From: Burkholderia humptydooensis
Lineage (GTDB): Bacteria > Pseudomonadota > Gammaproteobacteria > Burkholderiales > Burkholderiaceae
Length of the DNA: 64,000 nucleotides
Direction of reading: 5' to 3'
NCBI RefSeq assembly: GCF_001513745.1
Contig: NZ_CP013380.1
Location: 992,001 to 1,056,000 of the forward strand
Shown here: positions 18,570 to 28,097 of the stretch, one piece after another
How the letters are laid out: the number at the start of each line of letters is the position of its first letter
Numbering within the stretch: the first letter of the stretch is position 1
Program-made: the position numbers and the translations under genes
The notes under the pieces: generated by a model
Seen by the model: only the letters and a program-made list of their open reading frames with translations
Told to the model about the DNA's origin: nothing
Databases searched by the model: none

Positions 18570-18875
18570 TCAGAGCGGCCCCATCACCTTGCCCTGGAAG
18601 CCGTAGACGGCGCGCGCGCCCGCGAGCTCGACGAGCTCGACCGTGCGCGTCTGGCCCGGCTCGAAGCGCACCGCGGTGCCCGCCGCGATGTTCAGCCGAA
18701 AGCCGCGCGCGGCCGCGCGATCGAACGACAGCGCGTCGTTGACTTCGTGGAAGTGGTAGTGCGAGCCGACCTGCACCGGGCGATCGCCCGTGTTCGCGAC
18801 GACGAGCGCGATCGTGTGGCGGCCGGCGTTCAGCTCGTGCTCGCCGTCGTCGGTGAGGAGTTCGCCGGGAATCAT
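18570..18875 (-). CDS. ureB: Urease subunit beta
   Basis: A 101-residue structural subunit beginning [19 protein letters not shown], the standard UreB start, with [20 protein letters not shown] near residue 30 and [24 protein letters not shown] after it. It packs with UreA and UreC in the (ABC)3 urease trimer. The frame upstream to 19388 is only a shadow of ureA. It lies 89 bases downstream of ureA and 53 bases before ureC. Confidence 0.96.
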   Translation of the reverse strand: MIPGELLTDDGEHELNAGRHTIALVVANTGDRPVQVGSHYHFHEVNDALSFDRAAARGFRLNIAAGTAVRFEPGQTRTVELVELAGARAVYGFQGKVMGPL

Positions 18876-18964
18876 GCGGCCCTCCGGCGTTGCGTGCGAT
18901 GGGCGCGGAGTCCGCTGCCGGACGGCGGGAGGAAATGAGCCATGCAGTGAATCATGACGCGCCT

Positions 18965-19267
18965 TCACGGAATCGGGTGGTGGACGGTCACGAGCTTCGT
19001 GCCGTCGGGAAACGTCGCTTCGACCTGGATGTCGGGAATCATCTCGGCCACGCCTTCCATCACGTCGTCGCGCGTGAGCAGCGTCGTGCCGTAATGCATC
19101 ACTTCGGCGACCGTCTTGCCGTCGCGCGCCGCTTCCATCAGCGCGGCGGTGATGAACGCGACCGTCTCCGGATAGTTGAGCTTGAGCCCGCGCGCGCGGC
19201 GGCGCTCGGCGAGGAGCGCCGCCGTGAAGATCAGCAGCTTGTCTTTTTCTCGGGGAGTCAGTTTCAT
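18965..19267 (-). CDS. ureA: Urease subunit gamma
   Basis: A 100-residue subunit starting [23 protein letters not shown], the typical UreA N-terminus, with [21 protein letters not shown] sequence near residue 48 and [15 protein letters not shown] at the C-terminus. It is the first gene of the ureABCEFG transcript. A near-consensus sigma-54 promoter lies 112 bases upstream (19379-19394), between this gene and ureD, so the structural genes can be activated independently of ureD under nitrogen control. Confidence 0.96.
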   Translation of the reverse strand: MKLTPREKDKLLIFTAALLAERRRARGLKLNYPETVAFITAALMEAARDGKTVAEVMHYGTTLLTRDDVMEGVAEMIPDIQVEATFPDGTKLVTVHHPIP

Positions 19268-19378
19268 GAAAGAAACATTTTGGAAAACGTAATATTCGTG
19301 CGGCGCGTGTCGCGGCAGTCGCGAAGCTATCGTAGCACCGCGAACGTGCGCGTGCGGCGAAGCCTTCAGGTGTAAGTG

Positions 19379-19394
19379 AGCAAGGCATGTGCCA
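19379..19394 (-). promoter_or_regulatory. Sigma-54 promoter of ureABCEFG
   Basis: Read on the minus strand the site is TGGCACATGCCTTGCT: the -24 TGGCAC and the -12 TTGCT elements are five bases apart, as sigma-54 (RpoN) requires. Only the base after TGGCAC departs from the consensus. The element ends 112 bases before ureA. A 15-base core identical to this one lies upstream of urtA at 26420-26434. An activator such as NtrC is inferred, not seen. Confidence 0.8.
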
Positions 19395-19488
19395 TGCGTG
19401 TTGCGCGCGCGTTCATGCCGCGCGGCGGTGCGGCGCGCACCGCGATGGCGCGTTTTTCCGAAAGGCGTGCGTCAGGAATGTGCGGCGT

Positions 19489-20364
19489 TCAGGTTTGCCA
19501 GAGGCGCAGCGGTTTCGCGTCGACGCCGTGGACGATCGGGCGCAGCGCGAGCCATTGCTCGGCGAAGAGACGCTGCAGCGCCTCCATCGAATGCGCGAGC
19601 GCGCGGATCAGCATCGTGCCGGGCGCGACGCAGGTGACGCCCGCGCGCAGCGCGTCGTCGAACGGCAGCGCGGGCGCGATCGATTCGGCGAGCGCGTCCG
19701 TGCAGGCCGCGCCGAGCGCCCACAGCGTGCCGTACACGGGGAAGCCGCCGAGCCCTTGCGGCGCGGCGCGCAGCGGATCGCCTGCATCGAGGCGCGCGCG
19801 CTCGACCCACATCGGCCCGCCCGACGGCCCGACGATCTTCGAGAACGACGCGATGCTGCCCGCCGACCAGGCTTCGCCCGCCGCCTGGCGGCCGAGCTGC
19901 GTCGCGTCCCAGCCGAGCGCGCTCGCGCCGTCGCCGAGCTTCAGCACGAATTCGAGCGACGCGTGCGCGGCGTCGAAGAACAGATTGTTCTGCGGCAGCC
20001 AGTCGAGCTTTGCGCGCGCGCCGACGTCGATGTCGATCCGCTGCCGCGCGTCGAGCCCGTTCGACTTGTACCACTTCGTCGCGCCGGGCGTCGTCAGCAC
20101 CGCGTGCGTGTCGGCGCCGAGCTTCACGTCGATCTCGAGCCGGTCGCCGCCCGCGACGCCGCCCGGCGGATGCACGATCACCGCGTGGCAGATCGCGTCG
20201 CCTTCCGGATAGAGCGGGCGCTGCACGCGCAGCGGGCCGACGTGCCGCCGATGCGCGAGCGCCGTGCGCCCGCCCGGCTGCCGCTCGAAGCCGAGTTCGA
20301 GGCGGGCGTGCCACGCCTTGGCGGCGGGGCGAATGAGGCAGGCGTGGGTTTCGTGGGCGGACAT
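19489..20364 (-). CDS. ureD: Urease accessory protein UreD
   Basis: A 291-residue UreD/UreH, the scaffold that binds apourease and UreF-UreG during nickel loading. Recognisable stretches are [34 protein letters not shown] near residues 22-55, [14 protein letters not shown] near residue 64, [13 protein letters not shown] near residue 88 and [14 protein letters not shown] near residue 115. The start [10 protein letters not shown] at 20364 is favoured; upstream the frame is low-complexity. It precedes the sigma-54 promoter of ureA by about 95 bases on the same strand, so it may be transcribed separately or read through. Confidence 0.93.
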   Translation of the reverse strand: MSAHETHACLIRPAAKAWHARLELGFERQPGGRTALAHRRHVGPLRVQRPLYPEGDAICHAVIVHPPGGVAGGDRLEIDVKLGADTHAVLTTPGATKWYKSNGLDARQRIDIDVGARAKLDWLPQNNLFFDAAHASLEFVLKLGDGASALGWDATQLGRQAAGEAWSAGSIASFSKIVGPSGGPMWVERARLDAGDPLRAAPQGLGGFPVYGTLWALGAACTDALAESIAPALPFDDALRAGVTCVAPGTMLIRALAHSMEALQRLFAEQWLALRPIVHGVDAKPLRLWQT

Positions 20365-20578
20365 CGGTCGAATCGGGAGAATCGGGCAAGCGGGCGCGCC
20401 AATGCTACAGGATACCGGCTCGCCGCCGCGCGCGGCGGAGGATGACGATGGCGCGCGAACGCGCGCGCGGATGGGCACCGAAGCCGGCCGCTCGCGGATG
20501 GCGTACCGCGTCGTGCGCGCCGGGCATGCGACGCATGCCGCCCGGCCTGCACGCCGATGCGGACGCCGGCGCCGACGC

Positions 20579-21271
20579 TCAGACCGCGATCAGCTCGCGC
20601 ACGCCGTGCGCGTCCATCTCGCTGCCCGCGCCGCCCGCGACGATCTCGCCGCGGCTCATCACCCAGTAGCGGTCGGCGATCGAGCGCGCGAAATCGTAGT
20701 ACTGCTCGACGAGCAGCACCGTCATCTTCGTTTCGCCGACGAGTTGGCGCAGCGTGCGGCCGATGTCCTGGATGATCGACGGCTGAATGCCTTCCGTCGG
20801 CTCGTCGAGGATCAGGAGCTGCGGCTCGCTCATCAGCGCGCGGCCGATTGCGAGCTGCTGCTGCTGGCCGCCCGACAGATCGCCGCCGCGGCGCGCGCGC
20901 ATGTCCTTGAGCACCGGAAAGAGCGAGTAAATCCGGTCGGGCACTCTGGACGGCGCCTTGCGGCTCGCCGCGCCGACGAGCAGATTCTCCTCGACGGTGA
21001 GGCGCGCAAAGATGTCGCGGCCCTGCGGCACATAGGCGAGCCCCGACGCGACGCGCGCATGGGGCGGCAGCGCGCCGAGCGGCTTGCCGCGCCACGCGAT
21101 GCTGCCGCTTTTCGTCGGCACGACGCCCATCAGGCAGCGCAGCAACGTCGTCTTGCCGACGCCGTTGCGTCCGAGCAGCACGGTGAGCCGGCCTGCTTCG
21201 GCGGTGAGGCTCACGTCGCGCAGGATGTGGCTGCCGCCGTAGTACTGGTTCAGCGATTCGATTGTCAGCAT
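20579..21271 (-). CDS. urtE: Urea ABC transporter ATP-binding subunit UrtE
   Basis: A 230-residue ABC ATPase of the branched-chain-amino-acid (LivF) type. Walker A is [17 protein letters not shown] near residue 33, the signature is [18 protein letters not shown] near residue 130, and Walker B is [16 protein letters not shown] after it. The phrase EGIQPSI is characteristic of UrtE. It forms the nucleotide-binding pair with UrtD on the cytoplasmic face of the UrtBC channel. It is the last gene of the urtABCDE operon, four bases after urtD. Confidence 0.95.
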   Translation of the reverse strand: MLTIESLNQYYGGSHILRDVSLTAEAGRLTVLLGRNGVGKTTLLRCLMGVVPTKSGSIAWRGKPLGALPPHARVASGLAYVPQGRDIFARLTVEENLLVGAASRKAPSRVPDRIYSLFPVLKDMRARRGGDLSGGQQQQLAIGRALMSEPQLLILDEPTEGIQPSIIQDIGRTLRQLVGETKMTVLLVEQYYDFARSIADRYWVMSRGEIVAGGAGSEMDAHGVRELIAV

Positions 21272-21275
21272 CGCA

Positions 21276-22139
21276 TCATCGTCCGAGGTAAGACTCGATC
21301 ACCGCTTCGTCGCGCTTCACCTGATCGAGCGTGCCTTGCGCGAGCACCGCGCCTTCCGCCATCACGGTCACGCGCCCCGTCTCGCCCGCGAGCGCCGCGA
21401 CGAATTCCATGTCGTGCTCGACGACCATCATCGAGCACGTGCCGCGCAGCGTGTTCAGCAGCTCGGCGAGCGCCATCGTCTCGTGGTCGGTCATGCCGGC
21501 CGCGGGCTCGTCGAGCAGCAGGAGCGCGGGGCGCTGCATCAGCAGCATGCCGATCTCGAGCCGCTGCTTCTGCCCGTGAGACAGCTCGCCCGCGAGCCGG
21601 AACGCGCTGTCCTCGAGCCGGATCAGCGCGAGCGTCTCCTCGATCCGCGCCTGCGCCGCGCGATCGAGCCGCGCGCGCAGCGACGCGAACCAGCGCTTGT
21701 CGGCCGCCATCGCAAGCTCGAGGTTCTCCCACACCGGATGCTGCTCGAACACGGTCGGCTTCTGGAACTTGCGGCCGATGCCCGCGCGCGCGATCTGCGG
21801 CTCGTTCATCCGCGCGAGGTCGAGCGTCTGGCCGAGGAACGCCTTGCCCGAATCCGGCCGCGTCTTGCCGGTGATCACGTCCATCATCGTCGTCTTGCCG
21901 GCGCCGTTCGGGCCGATCACGCAGCGCAGCTCGCCCACGTCGATCGCGAGCGACAGCTTCTTCAGCGCGCGAAAGCCGTCGAAGCTCACTTCGATGTCCT
22001 CGAGATAGAGGATCGTGCCGTGCGACGTGTCGATCGCGCCCGGCGCGACGACGTGCGACATCCCGGCCGTGCCGCTGACGGCGGGTTGATCGGCGCCGTC
22101 CGGCTGCGCGAGGTCGGGAATCATTGCGTTCTCGTTCAT
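21276..22139 (-). CDS. urtD: Urea ABC transporter ATP-binding subunit UrtD
   Basis: A 287-residue LivG-type ATPase. After a roughly 40-residue unconserved N-terminal extension come EDIEVSFDGFRALKKLSLAI, Walker A VIGPNGAGKTTMMDVITGKT near residue 75, the IGRKFQKPTVFEQHPVWENLELA region near residue 117, the signature AGELSHGQKQRLEIGMLL near residue 180 and Walker B LLLLDEPAAGMTDHET. LSHGQ instead of LSGGQ is usual for UrtD. Overlap of four bases with urtC couples their translation. Confidence 0.94.
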   Translation of the reverse strand: MNENAMIPDLAQPDGADQPAVSGTAGMSHVVAPGAIDTSHGTILYLEDIEVSFDGFRALKKLSLAIDVGELRCVIGPNGAGKTTMMDVITGKTRPDSGKAFLGQTLDLARMNEPQIARAGIGRKFQKPTVFEQHPVWENLELAMAADKRWFASLRARLDRAAQARIEETLALIRLEDSAFRLAGELSHGQKQRLEIGMLLMQRPALLLLDEPAAGMTDHETMALAELLNTLRGTCSMMVVEHDMEFVAALAGETGRVTVMAEGAVLAQGTLDQVKRDEAVIESYLGR

Positions 22140-23329
22140 CGTGGCGTTGCCCGGCGCGTGACGGTTTCGACGAGGCCCATGATTCCGCGCGGCAGCACGA
22201 GCGGCACGAGCACGAAGATGAGGCCGAGGAAGAACAGCCAGTATTCGGCGAAGTACGCGGTGAACACGCTCTTCGCGCCGTTGACCGCGAACGCGCCGAC
22301 GATCGGGCCGATCAGCGTGCCGCGCCCGCCGACCGCGACCCAGATCGCCATCTCGATCGAGTTGCCGGGCGACATCTCGCTAGGATTGATGATGCCGACC
22401 TGCGGCACGTACAGCGCGCCCGCGATGCCGCACAGCACGGCCGACACGACCCACACGAAGAGCTTGTACGCGAGCGGGCTGTAGCCGAGGAACATGACGC
22501 GCGTCTCGCCGTCGCGGATCGCGGTGACGACGCGGCCGAGCTTGGTCGTGACGATCGCGCGCGCGGCGACGAACGACGCGACGAGCGCGGCGAACGTGAT
22601 CAGGAACAGCACCGTGCGCGTGCCCGGCGACGTGATCGCGAAGCCGGCGATGCGCTTGAAGTCGGTGAAGCCGTTGTTGCCGCCGAAGCCCGTCTCGTTG
22701 CGATAGAAGAGCAGCATCGCGGCGAACGTCATCGCCTGCGTGATGATCGACAGATACACGCCCTTCACGCGCGAGCGGAACGTGAAGAAGCCGAACGCCC
22801 ACGCGAGCGCGGCGGGCGCGAGCACGACGAGCGCGAGCGCATACGCGAGATGCTCGGTGCCGCTCCAGTACCACGGCAGCCGGTGCCAGTCGAGAAACAC
22901 CATGAAGTCGGGCAGATCGCTGCCGTACTTGCCGTCGCGGCCGATCGCGCGCATCAGGTACATGCCGATCGCATAGCCGCCGAGCGCGAAGAACAGGCCG
23001 TGGCCGAGGCTCAGGATGCCGCAGTAGCCCCAGACGAGATCGAGCGCGAGCGCGGCGATCGCGTAGCACATCAGCTTGCCCGCGAGCGTCATTGCGTAGG
23101 ATGACAGATGAAACGCGCTCGACTCCGGGGCGGCGAGCGCGGCGAGCGGCACGCCGACGCCGACCGCGATGCACAGCGCGACGAGCGCGAGCCACGCGCG
23201 CCGCGACAGCAGCGCGGGGCGCGGCGGCAGCCCGAGCGCGAAGCGCGGCGAAGCGGGCGCGGCCGATGTCGCGGATGCCGCGGACGACGCGCTGCGCGCG
23301 ACGGAAAGGGAATGGATCGTCGAAGTCAT
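22136..23329 (-). CDS. urtC: Urea ABC transporter permease UrtC
   Basis: A 397-residue LivM-type inner membrane permease with around ten hydrophobic segments. The C-terminal half shows the conserved cytoplasmic loop TAIRDGETRVMFLGYSPLAYKLFVWVVSA near residue 265 and VPQVGIINPSEMSPGNSIEMAIWVAVGGRGTL near residue 310, the latter typical of UrtC. It pairs with UrtB to form the urea channel. An Ala-rich, unconserved leader precedes the first membrane segment. It starts one base after the urtB stop region and overlaps urtD by four bases. Confidence 0.94.
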   Translation of the reverse strand: MTSTIHSLSVARSASSAASATSAAPASPRFALGLPPRPALLSRRAWLALVALCIAVGVGVPLAALAAPESSAFHLSSYAMTLAGKLMCYAIAALALDLVWGYCGILSLGHGLFFALGGYAIGMYLMRAIGRDGKYGSDLPDFMVFLDWHRLPWYWSGTEHLAYALALVVLAPAALAWAFGFFTFRSRVKGVYLSIITQAMTFAAMLLFYRNETGFGGNNGFTDFKRIAGFAITSPGTRTVLFLITFAALVASFVAARAIVTTKLGRVVTAIRDGETRVMFLGYSPLAYKLFVWVVSAVLCGIAGALYVPQVGIINPSEMSPGNSIEMAIWVAVGGRGTLIGPIVGAFAVNGAKSVFTAYFAEYWLFFLGLIFVLVPLVLPRGIMGLVETVTRRATPR

Positions 23330-23330
23330 G

Positions 23331-24959
23331 TCATGCCTCCGCGCTGCGGCCCTTCAGGGCGAACATCCCTTGCGGGCGTTTCTGGATGAACAGCACGATC
23401 ATCACGAGCACCGCGATCTTCGCGAGCACGGCGCCCCAGAACGGCTCGATCGCCTTGCTGACGAGGCCGAGCCCGAAGCCGCCGAGCACGGTGCCGGCGA
23501 TCTGGCCGACCCCGCCCAGCACGACCGCCATGAACGAATCGATGATGTAGCTCTGGCCGAGGTCCGGGCCGACGTTGCCGATCTGCGACAGCGCGCAGCC
23601 GCCGAGGCCCGCGATGCCCGCGCCGAACGCGAACGCATACGAATCGACGCGCGCTGTCTTCACGCCGACGCACGCGGCCATCCGGCGGTTCTGCGTGACC
23701 GCGCGCACGAAGAGGCCGAGGCGCGTCTTCGTCAGCGCCGCCCACGCGATGCCGACGACGGCGAGCGCGAACGCGAGGATCGCGAGCCGGTTGTACGGCA
23801 GGATCAGGTTCTGCATCACGGCCACGCCGCCGCTCATCCACGAGGGATTCACGACCTGCACGTTCTGCGCGCCGAAGATCATCCGCGTCGCCTGGATCAG
23901 GATGAGGCTTACGCCGAAGGTCGCGAGCAGCGTCTCGAGCGGGCGGCCGTACAGGTGCCTGAGCACCGTGCGTTCGAGCACGACGCCGAGCGCGGCCGCC
24001 GCGACGAACGACACGGGAATCGCGGCGAGCGGATACCAGTCGAACGCGCCGGGCAGATAGCGCTGCACGAGCGTCTGCACGACGTAGGTCGCGTATGCGC
24101 CGATCATCAGGAACTCGCCGTGCGCCATGTTGATGACGCCGATGAGGCCGTACGTGATCGCGAGGCCGAGCGCGGCGAGCAGCAGCACGCTGCCGAGCGA
24201 CAGCCCCGCGAACAGCGTGCCCGCGATTTCGCCGCGCCGCTGGATCGTGTAGAGCGCGTCGAGCCCTTGCTGCGCGGCTTCGCGCACGCGCGCATCGGGT
24301 TCCGCATCGCTGCCGTCGGGACGCTTCGCGACGAGCGGGCGCAACTGCTCGATCATGTCGAGATCGCTTCGCGCGGCGACGAGCCGCACCGCTTCGAGGC
24401 GCTTCGCGGGATCGGCATCGCGCAGCGCGGCGATCGCCCACAGCGCGTCGAGGCGGCGCTTGAGCGTCGGGTCGGTTTCCTTCGCGCGCGCCGCGTCGAT
24501 CATCGGCTTGACCGAAGCGTCGGGGCTCTTCAGCAGCGCGTCGATCGCGCGGCGACGCGTGTCGACGTCGGGCGACGCGAGATCGAGCCCCGACAACACA
24601 TTTGCGATCCTCGTGCGCAGCAGATTGTTGAGCATCACGGGCTGCGCGTCGCCCGCCTGCGCGGGGGCGTTCGTCAGCGCGTCGCGCGCGGCGTCGCCGC
24701 TCTGGATCAGGATGCGTCCCGCGTCGGTCGCGAGCGCGTCGCCGTTCGCGAGCGCGTTCAGCAGCGCGACGTCGGCGGCGTCGCGCTCGGCGGCAAGACG
24801 GTCGATCGCGGCGCTCTTTGCATCGAAGTCGTCGCCGGCGAGCGCGGCGGTGTCGGCGGCCGTGACCGCGAGCGCCGCGCGCGGCGCGCCGAGCGAAAGC
24901 GCCGCGCAGACGGCGAACGCCGCGAGCGCACGAGCGGCGCGGCTCAAAGGCGTGGGCAT
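23331..24959 (-). CDS. urtB: Urea ABC transporter permease UrtB
   Basis: A 542-residue UrtB. It has a signal-like N-terminus, then an alpha-helical extension of about 220 residues with repeated Ala/Asp/Leu-rich helices such as RDADPAKRLEAVRLVAARSDL, and finally a LivH-type permease of about 290 residues beginning GEIAGTLFAGLSLGSVLLLAALGLAI. The extension is a known feature of UrtB and distinguishes it from amino-acid permeases. LNMAHGEF-like INMAHGEFLMIGAYATY is the family loop. ATG at 24959 is chosen because residues upstream to 25103 are unconserved. The gene follows urtA by 88 bases. Confidence 0.93.
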   Translation of the reverse strand: MPTPLSRAARALAAFAVCAALSLGAPRAALAVTAADTAALAGDDFDAKSAAIDRLAAERDAADVALLNALANGDALATDAGRILIQSGDAARDALTNAPAQAGDAQPVMLNNLLRTRIANVLSGLDLASPDVDTRRRAIDALLKSPDASVKPMIDAARAKETDPTLKRRLDALWAIAALRDADPAKRLEAVRLVAARSDLDMIEQLRPLVAKRPDGSDAEPDARVREAAQQGLDALYTIQRRGEIAGTLFAGLSLGSVLLLAALGLAITYGLIGVINMAHGEFLMIGAYATYVVQTLVQRYLPGAFDWYPLAAIPVSFVAAAALGVVLERTVLRHLYGRPLETLLATFGVSLILIQATRMIFGAQNVQVVNPSWMSGGVAVMQNLILPYNRLAILAFALAVVGIAWAALTKTRLGLFVRAVTQNRRMAACVGVKTARVDSYAFAFGAGIAGLGGCALSQIGNVGPDLGQSYIIDSFMAVVLGGVGQIAGTVLGGFGLGLVSKAIEPFWGAVLAKIAVLVMIVLFIQKRPQGMFALKGRSAEA

Positions 24960-25047
24960 CGGTAGGTCCTCGCGAAAGGGGAGAAAGCGCGCGGCGTGGC
25001 CGCGCGCGAGGACGGCGCCGCGCCGTTGCGCGGCGCCTGCGCGGGCG

Positions 25048-26355
25048 TCAGGCGAGCGCCGCGCGACGGCGGCGCAGGAACTCGGGAATCGAGCCGACCA
25101 CATCGGGCTTGCCCTGGTTGCCCGCGATGAACGGGCTCCACGGCTGCGCGCGGACCGCCGTCTTCGTCTTCCAGACGACGTTGAACTGGCCGTCGCCGCG
25201 GATCTCGCCGATCATCACCGGCTTGTGCAGATGATGGTTGCCGTCCATCGTCAGCGTGAAGCCCGACGGCGCGGCGACGCTCTGGCCGATCATCGCCGCG
25301 CGCACGCGGTCGACATCGGTGCTCTTCGCCTTCTCGACCGCCTGCTTCCACATGTGGATGCCGACGAACGTCGCCTCCATCGGATCATTGGTCACGCGCT
25401 TCGCGCCGCCCGGCAGGTTCTGCGACTTCACCCACGCGGCGAACTGCTCCTTGAACTTCGCGTTCGCCGGACCCTTCACCGACATGAAGTAATTCCACGC
25501 GGCCAGATGCCCGACGAGCGGCTTCGTGTCGATCCCGCGCAGTTCCTCCTCGCCGACCGAGAACGCGACGACCGGCACGTCGGTCGCCTTGATCCCCTGG
25601 TTGCCGAGCTCCTTGTAGAACGGCACGTTCGAATCGCCGTTGATCGTCGAGATCACGGCCGTCTTGCCGCCTTGCGCGAAGGTCTTGATGGTCGCGACGA
25701 TGGTCTGGTAATCACTGTGCCCGAACGGTGTGTAGACTTCCTGAATATCGGATTCCTTCACGCCCTTCGATTTCAGGAACGCGCGCAGGATCTTGTTGGT
25801 CGTGCGCGGATACACGTAATCGGTGCCGAGCAGGAAGAAGCGCTTCGCACCGCCGCCTTCGGCGCTCATCATGTACTCGACGGCCGGAATCGCCTGCTGG
25901 TTCGGCGCGGCGCCCGTGTAGAACACGTTGCGCGACATCTCCTCGCCCTCGTACTGCACCGGGTAGTAGAGCAGGCCGTTCAGCTCCTCGAACACGGGCA
26001 GCACCGACTTGCGCGACACCGACGTCCAGCAGCCGAACACGCACGCGACCTTCTCCTGCGTGAGCAACTGGCGCGCCTTCTCGGCGAAGAGCGGCCAGTT
26101 CGATGCGGGGTCGACGACGACGGGCTGGAGCGGCCGCCCGAGCACGCCGCCGCTCTTGTTGATGTCGGCGATCGTCATCAGCGCGGTGTCCTTGAGCGAA
26201 GTTTCGGAGATCGCCATCGTGCCCGACAGCGAATGCAGGATGCCGACCTTGATCGGGCCTTTGCCCGAATCCGCCGCGCGCGCGAGGGGGCTTTGTCCCG
26301 CGAGCGCCATGACGCCTGCCATCGATCCGAACTTCAAAAGACTGCGACGTTTCAT
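25048..26355 (-). CDS. urtA: Urea ABC transporter substrate-binding protein UrtA
   Basis: A 435-residue periplasmic urea-binding protein. The N-terminus MKRRSLLKFGSMAGVMALAGQSPLARA is a signal peptide with a twin-arginine-like RRSLLKFG motif. The mature protein starts with GPIKVGILHSLSGTMAISET, typical of the Liv/Urt family, and contains VFGCWTSVSRKSVLPVFEE and LLYYPVQYEGEEMSRNVFYTGAAPNQQ, the UrtA/AmiC ligand region. It is the first gene of the urt operon and has a sigma-54 promoter 64 bases upstream. Confidence 0.95.
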   Translation of the reverse strand: MKRRSLLKFGSMAGVMALAGQSPLARAADSGKGPIKVGILHSLSGTMAISETSLKDTALMTIADINKSGGVLGRPLQPVVVDPASNWPLFAEKARQLLTQEKVACVFGCWTSVSRKSVLPVFEELNGLLYYPVQYEGEEMSRNVFYTGAAPNQQAIPAVEYMMSAEGGGAKRFFLLGTDYVYPRTTNKILRAFLKSKGVKESDIQEVYTPFGHSDYQTIVATIKTFAQGGKTAVISTINGDSNVPFYKELGNQGIKATDVPVVAFSVGEEELRGIDTKPLVGHLAAWNYFMSVKGPANAKFKEQFAAWVKSQNLPGGAKRVTNDPMEATFVGIHMWKQAVEKAKSTDVDRVRAAMIGQSVAAPSGFTLTMDGNHHLHKPVMIGEIRGDGQFNVVWKTKTAVRAQPWSPFIAGNQGKPDVVGSIPEFLRRRRAALA

Positions 26356-26698
26356 CGAGTTCCCCTTGCCTGTTGGAGTGTGGGCGCGCACCGGAGCGGA
26401 CGCGCGGCGAACCGGTTACGCAAGGCATGTGCCAGATGCGGGCCGGCGCGCGTGCGCGCGCCCGTCCACGGGGCTTCCGACGATGCGCCGCGGTGCCTGC
26501 AGCGCCCGCGTGCGTGCATTGCGTGGGCCGTTGCGGTGCAGCGCCGTGCACGCGCGTGCTGCATGGTTGTGCATCGCGAGCCGCATGCTTACACTCTCAA
26601 GGCGAATTTCCATCGATGCGGCGCTTGGGTGTCGCATCCGTCAGCGCGCATCGCGACGCATTCCAGACATCGTTCGATCGATCTCCGAGGAGCCTTTC
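26356..26698. other. Intergenic region between urtA and the aminotransferase gene
   Basis: This divergent region of 343 bases contains the urtA sigma-54 promoter (26419-26434, minus strand). It also holds several GGTGCA and TGCA half-elements between about 26515 and 26580, for example GGTGCAGCGCCGTGCA, which could be upstream activator sites. No open frame in it looks coding. Confidence 0.5.
26419..26434 (-). promoter_or_regulatory. Sigma-54 promoter of urtABCDE
   Basis: Read on the minus strand the site is TGGCACATGCCTTGCG, with -24 TGGCAC and -12 TTGC at the spacing required by RpoN. It ends 64 bases before urtA. The core GCAAGGCATGTGCCA (plus-strand reading) recurs exactly before ureA at 19380-19394, so both operons probably respond to the same nitrogen signal. 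Confidence 0.8.
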
Positions 26699-28027
26699 AT
26701 GACCGAGCACGTTTCGCAGACCCCCGACCTTTCCGCATTCTGGATGCCGTTCACCGCGAACCGGCAATTCAAGGAAGCGCCGCGCCTGCTCGTCGCGGCG
26801 AAGGGGATGTATTACACGTCGCACGACGGCCGCCGCATCCTCGACGGCACCGCGGGCCTCTGGTGCGTGAACGCGGGGCACGGGCGCGACGAGATCGTCG
26901 CCGCGATGAAGGCGCAGGCCGAGGAGATGGATTTCGCGCCGACGTTCCAGATGGGGCACCCGAAGGCGTTCGAAGCGGCGACGAAGATCGCGCGCCACAC
27001 GCCGGGCGACCTGAAGCACATCTTCTTCACGAACTCCGGATCGGAGGCGGTCGACACGGCGCTCAAGATCGCGCTCGCGTATCACCGCGCACGCGGCGAA
27101 GGCCAGCGCACGCGTTTCATCGGACGCGAGCGCGGCTACCACGGCGTCGGCTTCGGCGGCATCTCGGTGGGCGGCATCGCGCCGAACCGCAAGGCGTATT
27201 CGGGCGCGCTGCTGCCGTCCGTCGATCATCTGCCGCACACGCTGAACCTGAAGGAGGCCGCGTTCTCGAAGGGGCAGCCCGCGTGGGGCGCGCATCTGGC
27301 CGATGAGCTGGAGCGGCTCGTCGCGCTGCACGACGCGTCGACGATCGCCGCGGTGATCGTCGAGCCCGTCGCGGGCTCGACGGGCGTGCTGATTCCGCCG
27401 CAAGGCTATCTCGAACGCCTGCGCGAATTGTGCGACAGGCACGGCATCCTGCTGATCTTCGACGAAGTGATCACCGGCTGGGGGCGGCTCGGCGCGCCGT
27501 TCGCGTCGCAGTTCTTCGGCGTGACGCCCGATCTGCTGACGATGGCGAAAGGCACGAACAACGCGGCGGTGCCGATGGGCGCGGTGGCCGCGAGCGGCGC
27601 GATTCACGACGCAATCGTGAACGGCGCGCCGGTCGGCATCGAGCTCTTTCACGGCTACACGTATTCGGGGCACCCGCTCGCGGCGGCTACGGCCGTCGCG
27701 ACGATCGATCTGTACGAGCGCGACGGGCTGCTCACGCGCGCCGCGCGGATCGCGCCGATCTTCGAGCGCGAGATCCACAAGCTGAAGGACGCGCGCCACG
27801 TGATCGACGTGCGCAACCTCGGCCTCGTCGGCGGCGTCGAGCTGAAGCCGCGCGACGGCAAGCCGGGTGTGCGCGCGTACGAGGTTTTCGTCAGGTGCTT
27901 CGCGAAGGGCGCGATGATCCGCCATACGGGCGACATCCTCGCGTTCTCGCCGCCCCTCATCGTCGAGGAGGCGCAGCTCGTCGAGCTGTTCTCGATCGTC
28001 GCGCAGGCGCTGAAGGAAACGGAGTAG
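26699..28027 (+). CDS. Omega-amino acid (beta-alanine):pyruvate aminotransferase
   Basis: A 442-residue class III PLP aminotransferase. It begins AFWMPFTANRQFKEAPRLL, the hallmark of the beta-alanine:pyruvate transaminase group. Other motifs are FFTNSGSEAVDTALKIALAYHRARG near residue 110, LIFDEVITGWGRLG near residue 252 (Asp contacts PLP) and LTMAKGTNNAAVPMGAVAAS near residue 280 (Lys forms the Schiff base). It would move the amino group of beta-alanine or another omega-amino acid to pyruvate in the cytoplasm. ATG at 26699 is preceded by GAGGAG. It is divergent from the urt operon and may supply or remove nitrogen in the same physiological context. Confidence 0.88.
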   Translation: MTEHVSQTPDLSAFWMPFTANRQFKEAPRLLVAAKGMYYTSHDGRRILDGTAGLWCVNAGHGRDEIVAAMKAQAEEMDFAPTFQMGHPKAFEAATKIARHTPGDLKHIFFTNSGSEAVDTALKIALAYHRARGEGQRTRFIGRERGYHGVGFGGISVGGIAPNRKAYSGALLPSVDHLPHTLNLKEAAFSKGQPAWGAHLADELERLVALHDASTIAAVIVEPVAGSTGVLIPPQGYLERLRELCDRHGILLIFDEVITGWGRLGAPFASQFFGVTPDLLTMAKGTNNAAVPMGAVAASGAIHDAIVNGAPVGIELFHGYTYSGHPLAAATAVATIDLYERDGLLTRAARIAPIFEREIHKLKDARHVIDVRNLGLVGGVELKPRDGKPGVRAYEVFVRCFAKGAMIRHTGDILAFSPPLIVEEAQLVELFSIVAQALKETE

Positions 28028-28097
28028 GCGGGCAGGAGAGACGGGCGGTACGCCCAGGTGAAGCGGCGCGCCGCCGCCGCCGCGATGCGATACGCGC

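Noticed and set aside
19425..19443. NtrC-type enhancer at GCGGTGC-GGCGC-GCACCGC
   Set aside because: The half-sites are in the opposite order to the NtrC consensus (GCAC then GTGC). It may be only a GC-rich hairpin.
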